64,000 nucleotides of DNA from Arthrobacter sp. H-02-3 (GCF_003097355.1 NZ_PYUI01000020.1:28122-92121); one strand, 5' to 3'. Shown: positions 8,460 to 16,867, numbered from the stretch's first letter. Translations and numbers: made by a program. The notes: generated by a model not told the origin, from the letters alone.

Positions 8460-9841
8460 AGCCCGTCCGCCTGGGTCGGGGCGGCGGCTCCTCCGCGCTC
8501 GCGCAGGGTTGGCGGATTTTCGCCGCGAAGAACGCGGAATCCCCTGTTGAGGTCGGCGATGAGGTCATCTGCATCCTCGATCCCCACGGACAGCCGAATC
8601 AGGCCCGGCTGGATGCCGGCCAGATCCCGCTCGGACTGGCTGAGCTTCGAGTGTGTAGTGGTAGGCGGGTGCAGGATAAGCGAGCGGACGTCGCCTACGT
8701 GCGTCATCCGGGTAAACACCTCTACCGCGTCGTAGAAAGTCCGGGCGGCGTTCAGTCCGCCGGCCAGGGTGAAGGCGAACACTGAGCCTTGACCGGCGGG
8801 CAGGTATTTCCGGGCCAGGGAGTGGTACGGGTTGGACTGCAGCCCCGGGTAATCCACGCTGGACACTTCGGGCTGTTGCTCCAGCCAGATGGCCACGGCC
8901 AAGGCGTTGCGGGAATGCCGGTCCAGGCGGAGCGAGAGGGTTTCGATCCCCTGTTGGAGAAGGAATGCGTTGAACGGCGACAGGCTGGGGCCGAGGCGGC
9001 CGGCCACCACGGCCCGGGTGAAGGCGAAGTTGGCTTTTGCCCCGAACTTGTCGATCCAGGTTGTCCGGTCTGCTGTTCCCGCATGGATCGGCTCGTGCAG
9101 GTGGGGGTACCTGTCAGGGTGCGCGGCCCAGTCGAACCGGCCGGCGTCCACGACCACCCCGCCGATCGAGTTTCCGTGCCCGGCAAGGAATTTGCTGGTC
9201 GAGTGGAGCACAATGTCCGCGCCGTAATCGATGGGCCGCAGCAGGTAGGGCGTGGCCAAGGTGCTGTCAATGGCGAAGGGGACGTTGTTGGCGTGGGCGG
9301 CGTCGGCGATCGCCTCGATGTCGATCAGGTCGTTCTTCGGGTTGGGGATGGCCTCGCCGTAGAACAGCCGGGTGTTGGGGCGGACGCGGCTGTGCCAGTC
9401 ATGGGGGTCGTTGGGCCGTTCCACGAACTCCACCTCGATGCCGAACCTGCTGAAGTTGCCGCGGAACAGCGCCCTGGTGCCCTCGTAGATGCTGGGGGCG
9501 CTTAGCACGTGGTCGCCGGACTTGAGCACGCCGAGCAGTCCAGTGCTGACGGCTGCCTGCCCGCTTCCGACCAGGGTAGCGCCGACGCCGTGGTCCAGTG
9601 CGGCGAGGACCTGCTCCACGGCCGCGTTGGTGGGGTTGTTGATCCGTGAGTAGACGTAGCCCGGGTCCGCCCCGGCAAAGCGTGCCTGGGCGTGATCGAA
9701 GTCGTCGAAGACAAAGCCGGCGCTGAGGTACAGCGGGGCGATGCTGGCACCATGCCCCGGGTCTCCCCGATGGCCAGCGTGCACCTGTTCGGTGGTAAAA
9801 CCGAACGTATGGTCAATGTAGGTGAGCGTGTTATCTGGCAT
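8456..9841 (-). CDS. metY: O-acetylhomoserine sulfhydrylase (MetY-like)
   Basis: 461-residue PLP enzyme of the Cys/Met metabolism family. I chose the ATG at 9841 (MPDNTLTYIDHTFGFTTEQV), which overlaps the preceding gene; a much longer upstream extension in the frame has no family character. PLP-binding lysine K217 lies in HSTSKFLAGHG, the ring-stacking and phosphate segments include YVYSRINNPTN, and D192 is in AIDSTLATPYL. MetY adds sulfide or methanethiol to O-acetylhomoserine, giving homocysteine or methionine. In this operon it is the likely sink for the sulfur species released by the monooxygenases; use of methanethiol is an inference. Confidence 0.9.
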   Translation of the reverse strand: MPDNTLTYIDHTFGFTTEQVHAGHRGDPGHGASIAPLYLSAGFVFDDFDHAQARFAGADPGYVYSRINNPTNAAVEQVLAALDHGVGATLVGSGQAAVSTGLLGVLKSGDHVLSAPSIYEGTRALFRGNFSRFGIEVEFVERPNDPHDWHSRVRPNTRLFYGEAIPNPKNDLIDIEAIADAAHANNVPFAIDSTLATPYLLRPIDYGADIVLHSTSKFLAGHGNSIGGVVVDAGRFDWAAHPDRYPHLHEPIHAGTADRTTWIDKFGAKANFAFTRAVVAGRLGPSLSPFNAFLLQQGIETLSLRLDRHSRNALAVAIWLEQQPEVSSVDYPGLQSNPYHSLARKYLPAGQGSVFAFTLAGGLNAARTFYDAVEVFTRMTHVGDVRSLILHPPTTTHSKLSQSERDLAGIQPGLIRLSVGIEDADDLIADLNRGFRVLRGENPPTLRERGGAAAPTQADGL

Positions 9842-10859
9842 GGGCCTGCTGATCCCTGCTTTCGTGTAGTTCCGGCAGCTCATCAAGGAGTGCGTCGAGC
9901 AAGGCGGTGAAGTGGACGGCGCCGGTCCGGACACGGAGGAACGAGTGTGCCGGCAAACCGTCGCGCAGAACCTGGGCAGCATCGTCGGCCGTTCCCGCAA
10001 CGACCACACCGGACTCGCCGGTGGCCGCGGGTACTCCCCCGTTGATAACAGAGCGTGGCAGGCTGCCATGCTGGCGTTCGAGTGCATCCAGGGCCTGGCT
10101 CCGGGATGCGGCCGGGATCCAGGTCACGGTGCGGTAGACCGGCACCGCCCCGCTATCCGGAGTGGTCGAGTCCGGGCCGATGATTCCGTCCACGGGTCCC
10201 CCCAGTGCGGCGGTAACGGCGTCGGCGAGCAGCAACGTGCGGTGCGCGGACGGCAGCGGCACATTCAGGGCTCCTGCAACCGAGTAGAACTCGCCAGCGA
10301 ACGACGCCGGGACAAGGCTTCGCGGGTCCGCGAACCTGCCTGCCTCCCGGTCGCCAATCAGAGCCTCCTCGGGGAAGCTCACCCACAGCCGCCGGAGGAC
10401 CGCAACGTACTCCTTAAGGAGCCTGGACCGATCGCCGACCGCTGCTGCAAGACCTGCGGAGGCTCCCGAGGTGACGGGGTCAAGGCCGTCGGCACGGAGG
10501 AACAGGCCTACCTGGCCGCCGGTGATCCGGTTCAGCGACTGGATCCGGCGCGCCAGGTTGAACGGCGCGTTCCTCGACGTGCTCGCCGTGGCGATCAGCC
10601 ACGGCCGAGCGTCGGCAGGCCTGGCGACAGTTCCCGCGATATGGGGACCGCGAAGGTCCGCAGTGAGGATTCCGGCGAGGATGCTGGGGTCCAGACCCGG
10701 CCCGCCGCCGTCAACCGTTTCCGGCAGGAGGAGCGGCACTGACCGGGCCGCGGTCACCGCGGCGGCATCCCGGGCGGCCGATAGCACAGTCCTTGCGGCT
10801 TCGGGGTCTGAAACCTCGACGCCGGGAAACTCAACGATGAGCTGCGGCGCGGTGGTCAT
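9831..10859 (-). CDS. Divergent LLM-class flavin monooxygenase-like protein
   Basis: 342-residue luciferase-fold protein, the most divergent of the four in the operon. The segment WLIATASTSRNAPFNLARR followed by IQSLNRITGGQVGLF aligns with the same region of the NtaA-type neighbours (TSSSTYNSPYNLARR, HVTGGRAAFN). The substrate-pocket stretch is shorter, and GGR has become GGQ. It overlaps MetY by 11 bases and its start overlaps the preceding LLM gene's stop. It could be a catalytic enzyme with a small substrate or a non-catalytic partner subunit. Confidence 0.78.
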   Translation of the reverse strand: MTTAPQLIVEFPGVEVSDPEAARTVLSAARDAAAVTAARSVPLLLPETVDGGGPGLDPSILAGILTADLRGPHIAGTVARPADARPWLIATASTSRNAPFNLARRIQSLNRITGGQVGLFLRADGLDPVTSGASAGLAAAVGDRSRLLKEYVAVLRRLWVSFPEEALIGDREAGRFADPRSLVPASFAGEFYSVAGALNVPLPSAHRTLLLADAVTAALGGPVDGIIGPDSTTPDSGAVPVYRTVTWIPAASRSQALDALERQHGSLPRSVINGGVPAATGESGVVVAGTADDAAQVLRDGLPAHSFLRVRTGAVHFTALLDALLDELPELHESRDQQAHAR

Positions 10860-12145
10860 GCTGCTCCTCCTGAATGTCCGGCGCCGGCATGCACCGGCGG
10901 TTCGCGGCGCACGGCCGGCTGGACGGGCAGGTTCAGGTGCCCGCGAAGAGTGTGGCCTTCATACTCCTCGCGGAAGAGACCGCGTCGCTGCAGTTCGGGG
11001 ATGACGTGGTCCACGAACTGGTCGAACCCGCTGGGCAGTGCATCCGGCATAACATTGAAGCCGTCAGCCGCCCCGGCCCGGTGCCATCGTTCGATGTCGT
11101 CCGCGATCTGCTCGGGAGTTCCCACCACAATGCGGTGGCCGGCACCGCCACCCAGTGTGTGCAGCAACTGCCGGTAGGTGGGTTTGTCCCGCTCGATGAT
11201 CCCCAGCACCATCCGATAGAACGTCTGCGACCCCGCCGCGGCTTCCGGTTCGGGGAGTCCCCCACGACGGACCGGCGCGTCCAGGTCCACGTCTTTCAGG
11301 TCGACGCCGAGCTGCCCGCCCAGTCGGCCGATCGCGTACGGCAGCGGCACCAGCCCGGCGAGCAGCCGGCGGCGTTCCTGCGCCTCGGCCTCGGTACTGC
11401 CGATGACGGTGGATAGCCCCGGCAGGATGGCGATCTCCTCCGGACGCCGTCCGAATGCCGCGGCTTGTCCGTCGATGGCCCGGCGGAAGTCGAGGGCCTC
11501 ACCGAGGGTCTGCGCCGCGGTGAAGATGACTTCCGCATGCTCTCCGGCGAACCGGATGCCTGCCTTCGATGCACCTGCCTGCACGACCACCGGGCGGCCC
11601 TGCGGCGTCGCCGGGAGGGCACCGGTTTCTCCGGCACCGGCCCAGGCCCGAACCACTTGCGATGTCACCTCGCTGGCGCGGACGTAGCGGCCGGCATGGT
11701 CGGGTTCGCCGGCCAGGCCGAAGTTGGCCGCGGCAGCCGCCCCGGCCGTCGTGACCACGTTCCAGCCGAATCGGCCGCCGCTCAGGGTGTCCAGGGATGC
11801 CAGGCGGGAGGCCAGCTCACCGGGGCCGTTGTAGCTGGAGGAGAACGTGCCGATAAGTCCGATGTGGCTGGTCTCCGCGGCAATCCTGGCCAGCAGGACG
11901 CTGGGCTCGAAGCTGTTGCCCGGCCTGTACTCGAGATCCTTTTCGATGACCGGGCCGTCGGCGAGGAAGACGGCGTCGAGCTTGGCCGCCTCTGCCTTCT
12001 TAGCGATGTCCATATAGTGCTCGACGGTGTAGGCGGAGAGCGGATCGTTCTCCGGTACCCGCCAGGAGCCTCCGAAGACTCCGGCGTTGAGGATGTTCAC
12101 ATTGATGTGAATCTGGCCGCCGGGCCGGGGCAAGGGGGCCGTCAC
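10856..12145 (-). CDS. LLM-class flavin-dependent monooxygenase, NtaA/SnaA/DszA type
   Basis: 429-residue FMNH2-dependent monooxygenase. It shows GGSWRVPENDPLSAY, LIGTFSSSYNGPGELASRLA, LDTLSGGRFGWNVVTT and the C-terminal RWHRAGAADGFNVMPDALP, all typical of the nitrilotriacetate/sulfone monooxygenase group. It resembles the 2597-3991 enzyme along its whole length, so the operon holds a diverged pair. Both ends overlap neighbours by four bases. Reduced flavin must come from elsewhere, since no reductase is in this operon. Confidence 0.88.
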   Translation of the reverse strand: MTAPLPRPGGQIHINVNILNAGVFGGSWRVPENDPLSAYTVEHYMDIAKKAEAAKLDAVFLADGPVIEKDLEYRPGNSFEPSVLLARIAAETSHIGLIGTFSSSYNGPGELASRLASLDTLSGGRFGWNVVTTAGAAAAANFGLAGEPDHAGRYVRASEVTSQVVRAWAGAGETGALPATPQGRPVVVQAGASKAGIRFAGEHAEVIFTAAQTLGEALDFRRAIDGQAAAFGRRPEEIAILPGLSTVIGSTEAEAQERRRLLAGLVPLPYAIGRLGGQLGVDLKDVDLDAPVRRGGLPEPEAAAGSQTFYRMVLGIIERDKPTYRQLLHTLGGGAGHRIVVGTPEQIADDIERWHRAGAADGFNVMPDALPSGFDQFVDHVIPELQRRGLFREEYEGHTLRGHLNLPVQPAVRREPPVHAGAGHSGGAA

Positions 12146-13845
12146 TTTGTCTTCCAGGTGTTGACGAAGTGGTTCCTGGACTGGGCGTCGAAGATGATGC
12201 CGTCCACGTACTTGGCGTGAGCGATGACCTGCGACGGGTTGTATACGGGGCTGACCAGCGCATACTTCTCCAGCAGCACATCCTGGGCGGCTTTGGCGGC
12301 CTGAGCCCTCTTGGCGGGGTCGAGGGTGAGTTCAAGGGCGCCAAGCTTCGTGGTGATCTCGTCGTAGCCGGGGAAGTCCTTGGTGAGGTAGCTTCCGTTC
12401 CCCAGCTTCGGGCTGTACTGGAGGTTCAGGACGCCGGGATCGTTGCGTGAGCGGTTGGCGGCGACCACGTTCCACTCCGTCTGGGCCTTGGCCACGTTTG
12501 CGGAGTAGTCCGGGATCGGGACCACGGTGAGTTGCAGGTCGATGCCGATCTTTTTCAGGTCCTGCTGGATGGACTCGTAGGCCGGCTTGTTGACCACCAG
12601 GTTGTTGATGCCCAGCAGTTTGACGGTGAGGCGCTGGCCATCCTTGACCCGAATGCCGTCGGGTCCGGGTACCCAGCCGGCATCGTCCAGGATCTTTGCG
12701 GCCGCCTGCTGGTCGTACTTCAGAACCGAGCCGCTGTAGTCGGCGTAGCCCTGGACGGAGGGAGCGAGTACCGACGTTGCGATCGAGTAGGACGGCGTGA
12801 GCACGGTTTTCTCGATGGTCTCGCGGTTCCAGCCGAGCTGGATGGCCTTGCGGACGGCGATGTCGTTCGTGGGGAAGATCGAGGCGTTGAGGTTGAAGAA
12901 GATGGCCGTACCTGAAACCTGACGGGAGATGATCTCGAATCCGGCATCTTTTAGCGGCTGCTCATCGGTGGTGCCGACGTCCAGTGTGGCGTCGATGGTT
13001 CCCGACTTCAGTGACCCGGTGCGGACGCTCGCCTCCGGGATGGTGTTGAAGACGATCTTGTCCAGATAGGCCTCACCGGTGTGCTTCAGTGCCGGAGGGG
13101 ACCAGTTGTAGCCCGCGCGTTTGACCAGGACGGTCTTGACCTGGGGCTGCCAGGACTCGTAGACGAACGGGCCGGTGCCGATCACGTTCTTGGGGTCGGT
13201 GCGCTGTTCCGCGCTCTTGGCGAGCGTGGCCAGCGACAGGAAACCCGGCTGGGCGTTGGCCGTGAACGAAGAGGCCTGCAGGAAGCTGGCGCTGGGCCTG
13301 TCGAACCGCACCACGGCCGTGAACTTGTCAGGGGTGAGCGTCTCAATGTAGCCGGGCAGCAGCGTGGCGCCGTTGGGTGAGATGTTCAGGGCCTTGTCGC
13401 CGTGCACGTACTGGTCGAAGTTCGCCTTGACCGCGGCGGCGTTGAACGGTGAACCGTCGCTGAAGGTCACGTCGTCGCGGAGGTGGAACGTGAACTCGGT
13501 GAGTTCGGCGTTGGTCTCCCAGGACTTGGCGAGCCACGGGGTGATGTCGCCGGTTTTGGGGTCCTGCCAGGTCAGCTTGTCCGTCACGTTGTTGCCGATG
13601 ATCGACTCGGCGTAGTTCGTGCCCCACTGGGTGTCGGGACTGCGCTGGTAGTCCAGCAGTCCGAACTCCAAAGTGCCGCCCCGGACGGGTGTCCCGTCGG
13701 TGGCGGCGCTTGTCGACGGCACGGCCGACGCTGACACTCCCCACGTGATTCCAAGCGCCACGACCGCTGCCGCACCGACGGCCAGCCAGGGCCATTTCTT
13801 CCGCGGCGGCCTTCCGCTCTCGATTGATGTACGAAGATCCGACAT
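12142..13845 (-). CDS. ABC transporter substrate-binding protein, family 5 (peptide/nickel type)
   Basis: 567-residue solute-binding protein and first gene of the 12-gene operon. I chose the ATG at 13845 (MSDLRTSIESGRPPRKKW), with AGGAG upstream; an in-frame start 33 bases earlier is possible. Residues about 17-38 form an N-terminal membrane/signal segment (KKWPWLAVGAAAVVALGITW); I see no lipobox cysteine. Family-5 hallmarks include TEFTFHLRDDVTFSDGSPFN, VIGTGPFVYESW and LGINNLVVNKPAYESIQQDL. It delivers substrate to the permeases encoded 10 kb downstream in the same transcript. Confidence 0.9.
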   Translation of the reverse strand: MSDLRTSIESGRPPRKKWPWLAVGAAAVVALGITWGVSASAVPSTSAATDGTPVRGGTLEFGLLDYQRSPDTQWGTNYAESIIGNNVTDKLTWQDPKTGDITPWLAKSWETNAELTEFTFHLRDDVTFSDGSPFNAAAVKANFDQYVHGDKALNISPNGATLLPGYIETLTPDKFTAVVRFDRPSASFLQASSFTANAQPGFLSLATLAKSAEQRTDPKNVIGTGPFVYESWQPQVKTVLVKRAGYNWSPPALKHTGEAYLDKIVFNTIPEASVRTGSLKSGTIDATLDVGTTDEQPLKDAGFEIISRQVSGTAIFFNLNASIFPTNDIAVRKAIQLGWNRETIEKTVLTPSYSIATSVLAPSVQGYADYSGSVLKYDQQAAAKILDDAGWVPGPDGIRVKDGQRLTVKLLGINNLVVNKPAYESIQQDLKKIGIDLQLTVVPIPDYSANVAKAQTEWNVVAANRSRNDPGVLNLQYSPKLGNGSYLTKDFPGYDEITTKLGALELTLDPAKRAQAAKAAQDVLLEKYALVSPVYNPSQVIAHAKYVDGIIFDAQSRNHFVNTWKTK

Positions 13846-14279
13846 GACCCATGCTCCTGTGCCTCCAGCAGCCGGCACCGGTTGTCCAGCTGTGATGAGT
13901 ACCGACAGTACAAATGCTCAGGACTCCCTGCACTTTGCGTTGCGGCGCGCTAATCCCGGTGACTAACCACGACGCAGCGTGTCGAAAACAGTCATTGCAG
14001 GGCGCAACTGGAGGCAACAGAGGGCATCGGTTCGTCATGGTTCGCAACTCGTCCCTCCTTTCGGCCGGCCCTGCAAGGTCAAGAGGGAGATAGCACTACC
14101 GGCAACGCGCCGCTATCACGCTTCTCAGTCGGCGTTTCGCGACAGGTAGGTTTTCCTTGCAGGGTTGTGAGTAGGGCGCCACCCCCTTCGTGTACTTCAA
14201 GATCAGGGCCGTGTGCTGGCCCCGAGTGCCGTTAGCCTGGGCAAAAGCTCCTCCAGCGCGGGCCGTTGGTGGTGCACAG
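13846..14279. promoter_or_regulatory. Leader/promoter region of the 12-gene operon
   Basis: No convincing gene. On the minus strand a very strong Shine-Dalgarno (AAAGGAGG, 14061-14054) sits 6 bases before a TTG at 14047 that opens a cysteine-containing frame (MRTMTNRCPLLPPVAPCNDC), but that frame runs on into the binding-protein gene out of register. The word GACGCAGCGTGTCG (13971-13984) recurs inverted upstream of the flavin reductase operon. A regulatory leader is plausible but not shown. Confidence 0.45.
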
Positions 14280-14829
14280 TCTCATCCTGCTGAAAACACG
14301 GACCGGCGGATCGTCCTCGTTGACGGACCGCGCATTTTCTCCCACGGCGGCGCCGAATTCTTCAAGGACGACCCGCAGATCCTACAAGTGCGCGGCCAGG
14401 CGCCCGACGCCGTCGCCGGCCGGTCCAGCTACAAGTGGGATGCGATCGTGTCCTCTCGGCTGAGCCGCGCAGCGGAAACCGCCGACCTGATCGCGGCTGG
14501 GCTGGGACTCAGCGCGGCACTCCGCGTACCGGAACTATACCGAGCGAAGCTTCGGACCCGCGGATGGCTGGCAGTCCGGCCCTGAACTGGACGCGCTGCG
14601 CATCCCCGGTGGTTTCCGGGGCGCAGAAAGCGAGCATGGGGCAGCCCGCCCCGGGTTGGCCTCGCTGGAATCCTTGGCCGGGGAGTTCCACGGCGGCCGT
14701 GTAGTGGTCATCTCCCACGGCTCGCTCATCCGTCTGAGCCTCAGCCTCGCCATCGGCCGGGCCGGCAACGCATCGAAAACGCCGTGCTCAACCTGGCCTC
14801 ACGCCGTTGACGGCTGGATCCTCGAATAG
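14280..14829 (+). pseudogene. Decayed histidine phosphatase (phosphoglycerate mutase-like)
   Basis: Two frames together give a histidine-phosphatase-like protein. The first carries WDAIVSSRLSRAAETADLIAAGLGL, the family's conserved RA-x-ETA helix. After a shift near 14540 another frame carries ADGWQSGPELDAL and then VVVISHGSLIRLSL, the second catalytic-histidine motif. The N-terminal RHG motif is not recognisable, and a third frame change occurs near 14775. There is no intact start or continuous frame. It is a relic with no visible link to its neighbours. Confidence 0.6.
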
Positions 14830-14936
14830 TTCAACAGAGAGAAGGGTTCCGCCACCGGTCCGGGCTGAGCTGGCTTGTTCCGGCTTTGCGTTTCACACCG
14901 AATCGAGGACTTGACTCGCGGAGGCGCCGGGTGATC

Positions 14937-15338
14937 TCAGTCTGAAAAGACATAGGTGGTCGCTTGTCCATCGGCGATCTCGCGGGTGCCCCACCGTTCC
15001 ACCCCTGCCCACTGGGTTCCTGCCAGGGCCAGTGCCCACGCGTCGGCTTCATCCCAATAGACGGTTCTGGGTCGACGCCGAGGAATCAAGTGCAGGGCCA
15101 CGGACACGACGAACGTGGAATGGTCCCGTTGCGGGTTCTGCGTAAACCCCACCACTTCCACACTGACCTCCGGGCTGACCACCGATGCCATGGGAATCAT
15201 CGCGGTAACGGCGCCGTCGACTCCTTCCGTGCCAATGTCCTGATGGGCGAGGGCACCCAACCGCGTACGAAACGACGCCAGTTCCTCGCCGAAGTTTGCC
15301 TCGATCACGTCAGTCAGCGACTGGAGCGGGCCGCCCAC
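14937..15338 (-). CDS. Unknown protein, third downstream gene of the flavin reductase operon
   Basis: 133-residue protein of unknown function. The GTG at 15338 lies one base after the previous gene's stop; the frame is open further upstream but would overlap that gene fully. It contains an acidic/hydrophobic N-terminus (SLTDVIEANFGEELASF), a mostly beta-like middle, and YWDEADAWALALAGTQWAGV near the C-terminus. It has no signal peptide or membrane segment. I do not recognise a family. Position suggests co-expression with flavin reductase. Confidence 0.55.
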   Translation of the reverse strand: MGGPLQSLTDVIEANFGEELASFRTRLGALAHQDIGTEGVDGAVTAMIPMASVVSPEVSVEVVGFTQNPQRDHSTFVVSVALHLIPRRRPRTVYWDEADAWALALAGTQWAGVERWGTREIADGQATTYVFSD

Positions 15339-15339
15339 C

Positions 15340-15537
15340 TTAGGGGAAGAGATAGGAGTAGAGGCCGGTACTGGTCTGCGCGTGCGCTGCGGCCCCTGAA
15401 GAGAATTGGCTGGCGGTCTCGGGCTCGGAAATTCTCTCCTGGGCAGGCGTAGCGGGTGCCACCAACGGCCAGGCGGCCCACGTGGCACCGGCCGTCAGCA
15501 GGACACAGAAGGCAGCAAATGGCCAGAGCGCGCTCAC
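15340..15537 (-). CDS. Small membrane-anchored or exported protein
   Basis: 65-residue protein starting at GTG 15537, which overlaps the preceding stop (GTGA). It has one N-terminal hydrophobic segment (LWPFAAFCVLLTAGATWAAW) followed by a Ser/Thr/Ala/Pro-rich tail ending YSYLFP. This fits a single-pass membrane protein or secreted peptide. No family recognised. It is sandwiched in a four-gene operon led by a flavin reductase. Confidence 0.5.
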   Translation of the reverse strand: MSALWPFAAFCVLLTAGATWAAWPLVAPATPAQERISEPETASQFSSGAAAHAQTSTGLYSYLFP

Positions 15538-15812
15538 GGTGTGCCCCCGGATGTCTTCAGGCGGACACCCTCGCGGCGGCCGAGCATTTGGCGTCCTTGA
15601 CCGGCCCCGCTGATCACCCACACCATTCCCGAATCGGGTGTCTTCGCATCCACGCGGCCGACGTACGTTGGATGTCCCGGGATCCCCACCTTCACGATGC
15701 TGCCCACCGTCATAGCGGTCCAGTCTTCGGCCGGAACACAGGATAGTGCGGTATCTCCTGCCTGGGATTCTGGCAGTCTCCGGCGTCGGGACGTTGACTT
15801 CAGCGTTGTCAT
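15534..15812 (-). CDS. Small GRVDA-motif protein, paralogue of the 20317-20565 product
   Basis: 92-residue protein; ATG at 15812 overlaps the flavin reductase stop (ATGA). The core VGRVDAKTPDSGMVW, followed by a segment ending RREGVRL, lines up with HGRVDAVTPDDQILW and RSEGFEAW of the small protein at 20317-20565, so the two form a paralogous pair inside this window. Spacing of beta-rich segments suggests a small SH3-like barrel, which is inference. Function unknown. Confidence 0.6.
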   Translation of the reverse strand: MTTLKSTSRRRRLPESQAGDTALSCVPAEDWTAMTVGSIVKVGIPGHPTYVGRVDAKTPDSGMVWVISGAGQGRQMLGRREGVRLKTSGGTP

Positions 15813-16324
15813 GCCACGCTCTCCAGGGCGCCGGCCCGGGACCGGACGCCCACATACTCGCCCTTGTAGAAGAGCAGGGGCTCTGCGCCGGCGCGGGCGC
15901 TCAGGGCCCGGACGGCTCCCACAACAATAGTATGGTCGCCGCCGTCGTACTCCTGGTGAAGTTCGCAATCCACCCAGGCCAGAGCCTGGTCGAGGACGGG
16001 GTTTCCAAGTGGCGACGGCGAATGGATGACTCCGGCGAATTTGTCCGCGCCCGAGCGCGCAAACTGAGCCGCCAGATGCTGGTGTTCTGCCGGCAGGATG
16101 TTGACCGTGAACCGGGCCGCTTCCCGGAGGAGGGGCCAGGTGCTGGAGGTCCGCGAGGGGCTGAAGGTGACCAGGGCCGGTTCCAGCGACAGGGACGAGA
16201 AGGACTGGCAGGTGAACCCTGCCGGTCCGTGCTTCGTTGAAGCGGTAACTACCGTCAACCCGGTGGCGAAGTGTCCGAGAATGTTGCGAAGTTTCTTGGG
16301 GCTGAGGTCAGAATGTTCCGTCAT
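15809..16324 (-). CDS. Flavin reductase family protein
   Basis: 171-residue FMN-binding reductase with the flavin-reductase split-barrel sequence: ILGHFATGLTVVTA, GFTCQSFSSLSLEPALVTFS, RFTVNILPAEHQHLA and HTIVVGAVRAL. These proteins reduce FMN with NAD(P)H for two-component monooxygenases. The LLM and SfnB-like monooxygenases at 2597-12145 lack a reductase in their own operon, so this product is the natural supplier; that is inference from context. It heads a four-gene operon with small unknown proteins. Confidence 0.9.
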   Translation of the reverse strand: MTEHSDLSPKKLRNILGHFATGLTVVTASTKHGPAGFTCQSFSSLSLEPALVTFSPSRTSSTWPLLREAARFTVNILPAEHQHLAAQFARSGADKFAGVIHSPSPLGNPVLDQALAWVDCELHQEYDGGDHTIVVGAVRALSARAGAEPLLFYKGEYVGVRSRAGALESVA

Positions 16325-16796
16325 GGTGGGTTCCTTTCGAAGCTTATGCAGCTCAATTAATCACCTGCATCGTGGCTTCCCAACCCCGGACGAAACGCCC
16401 GGTCGCGTTGCGACACGCTGCGTCACCGCCCGAAGCAATCCGTAAGAAAAACAGCGGGAACGCAGGACCGTGGCTACTTCGTCGAGGTGATGCCACGAAG
16501 CGTCCCGATCGGCGGGCGCCATTCACCGGGCGTGGGCCCACGCCATTCAAGAACCCTTTCTTGTCACCCGTGTCCTACGGGGGATAGTGGGGGCGAAGAA
16601 GCATCCATCGGGGCAGGTCCGTCCATGTCCCGTGCCGTATCGGAAGGGGGACACTCACGGGCCCACATTGCGCCCGCCCAGCTGGCACATCGCGGAATGT
16701 TGACCAGGAACCTTACCGGCGTCATCCTTCGTCGCATGAGGTACGACTTCTCCACGATCTGGATCTTCGCCAGGCGCCCTGGCTACCCTGATGGAA
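16325..16796. promoter_or_regulatory. Upstream region of the flavin reductase operon
   Basis: I see no gene. CGACACGCTGCGTC at 16411-16424 is the exact inverse of the word at 13971-13984 upstream of the 12-gene operon, suggesting a shared regulator. The remainder up to the tRNA gene holds only short out-of-context frames. Confidence 0.35.
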
Positions 16797-16867
16797 CGTG
16801 GTGTGCCCGAGAGGCGAGGGAGCGGTCTGCAAATCCGCTTACGCGGGTTCGAATCCCGCCACCACGT
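16797..16867 (+). tRNA. tRNA-Cys (GCA), divergent
   Basis: Clover-leaf fold: acceptor CGTGGTG/CACCACG (7 perfect pairs), D stem CCC/GGG, anticodon loop CTGCAAA with GCA, variable loop TTAC, and T arm GCGGG-TTCGAAT-CCCGC with the TTCGAAT hallmark. The discriminator base is T, the usual CysRS identity base. Oddities: position 1-72 is C-G rather than the common G-C, and 31-39 is a U-U mismatch. The CCA is not encoded. It sits among accessory genes, next to sulfur-metabolism operons. Confidence 0.82.

Noticed and set aside
13846..14187. SAM riboswitch ahead of the metY-containing operon
   Set aside because: I could not assemble a conserved SAM-I, SAM-II or SAM-IV core; only a strong Shine-Dalgarno and short frames are visible.
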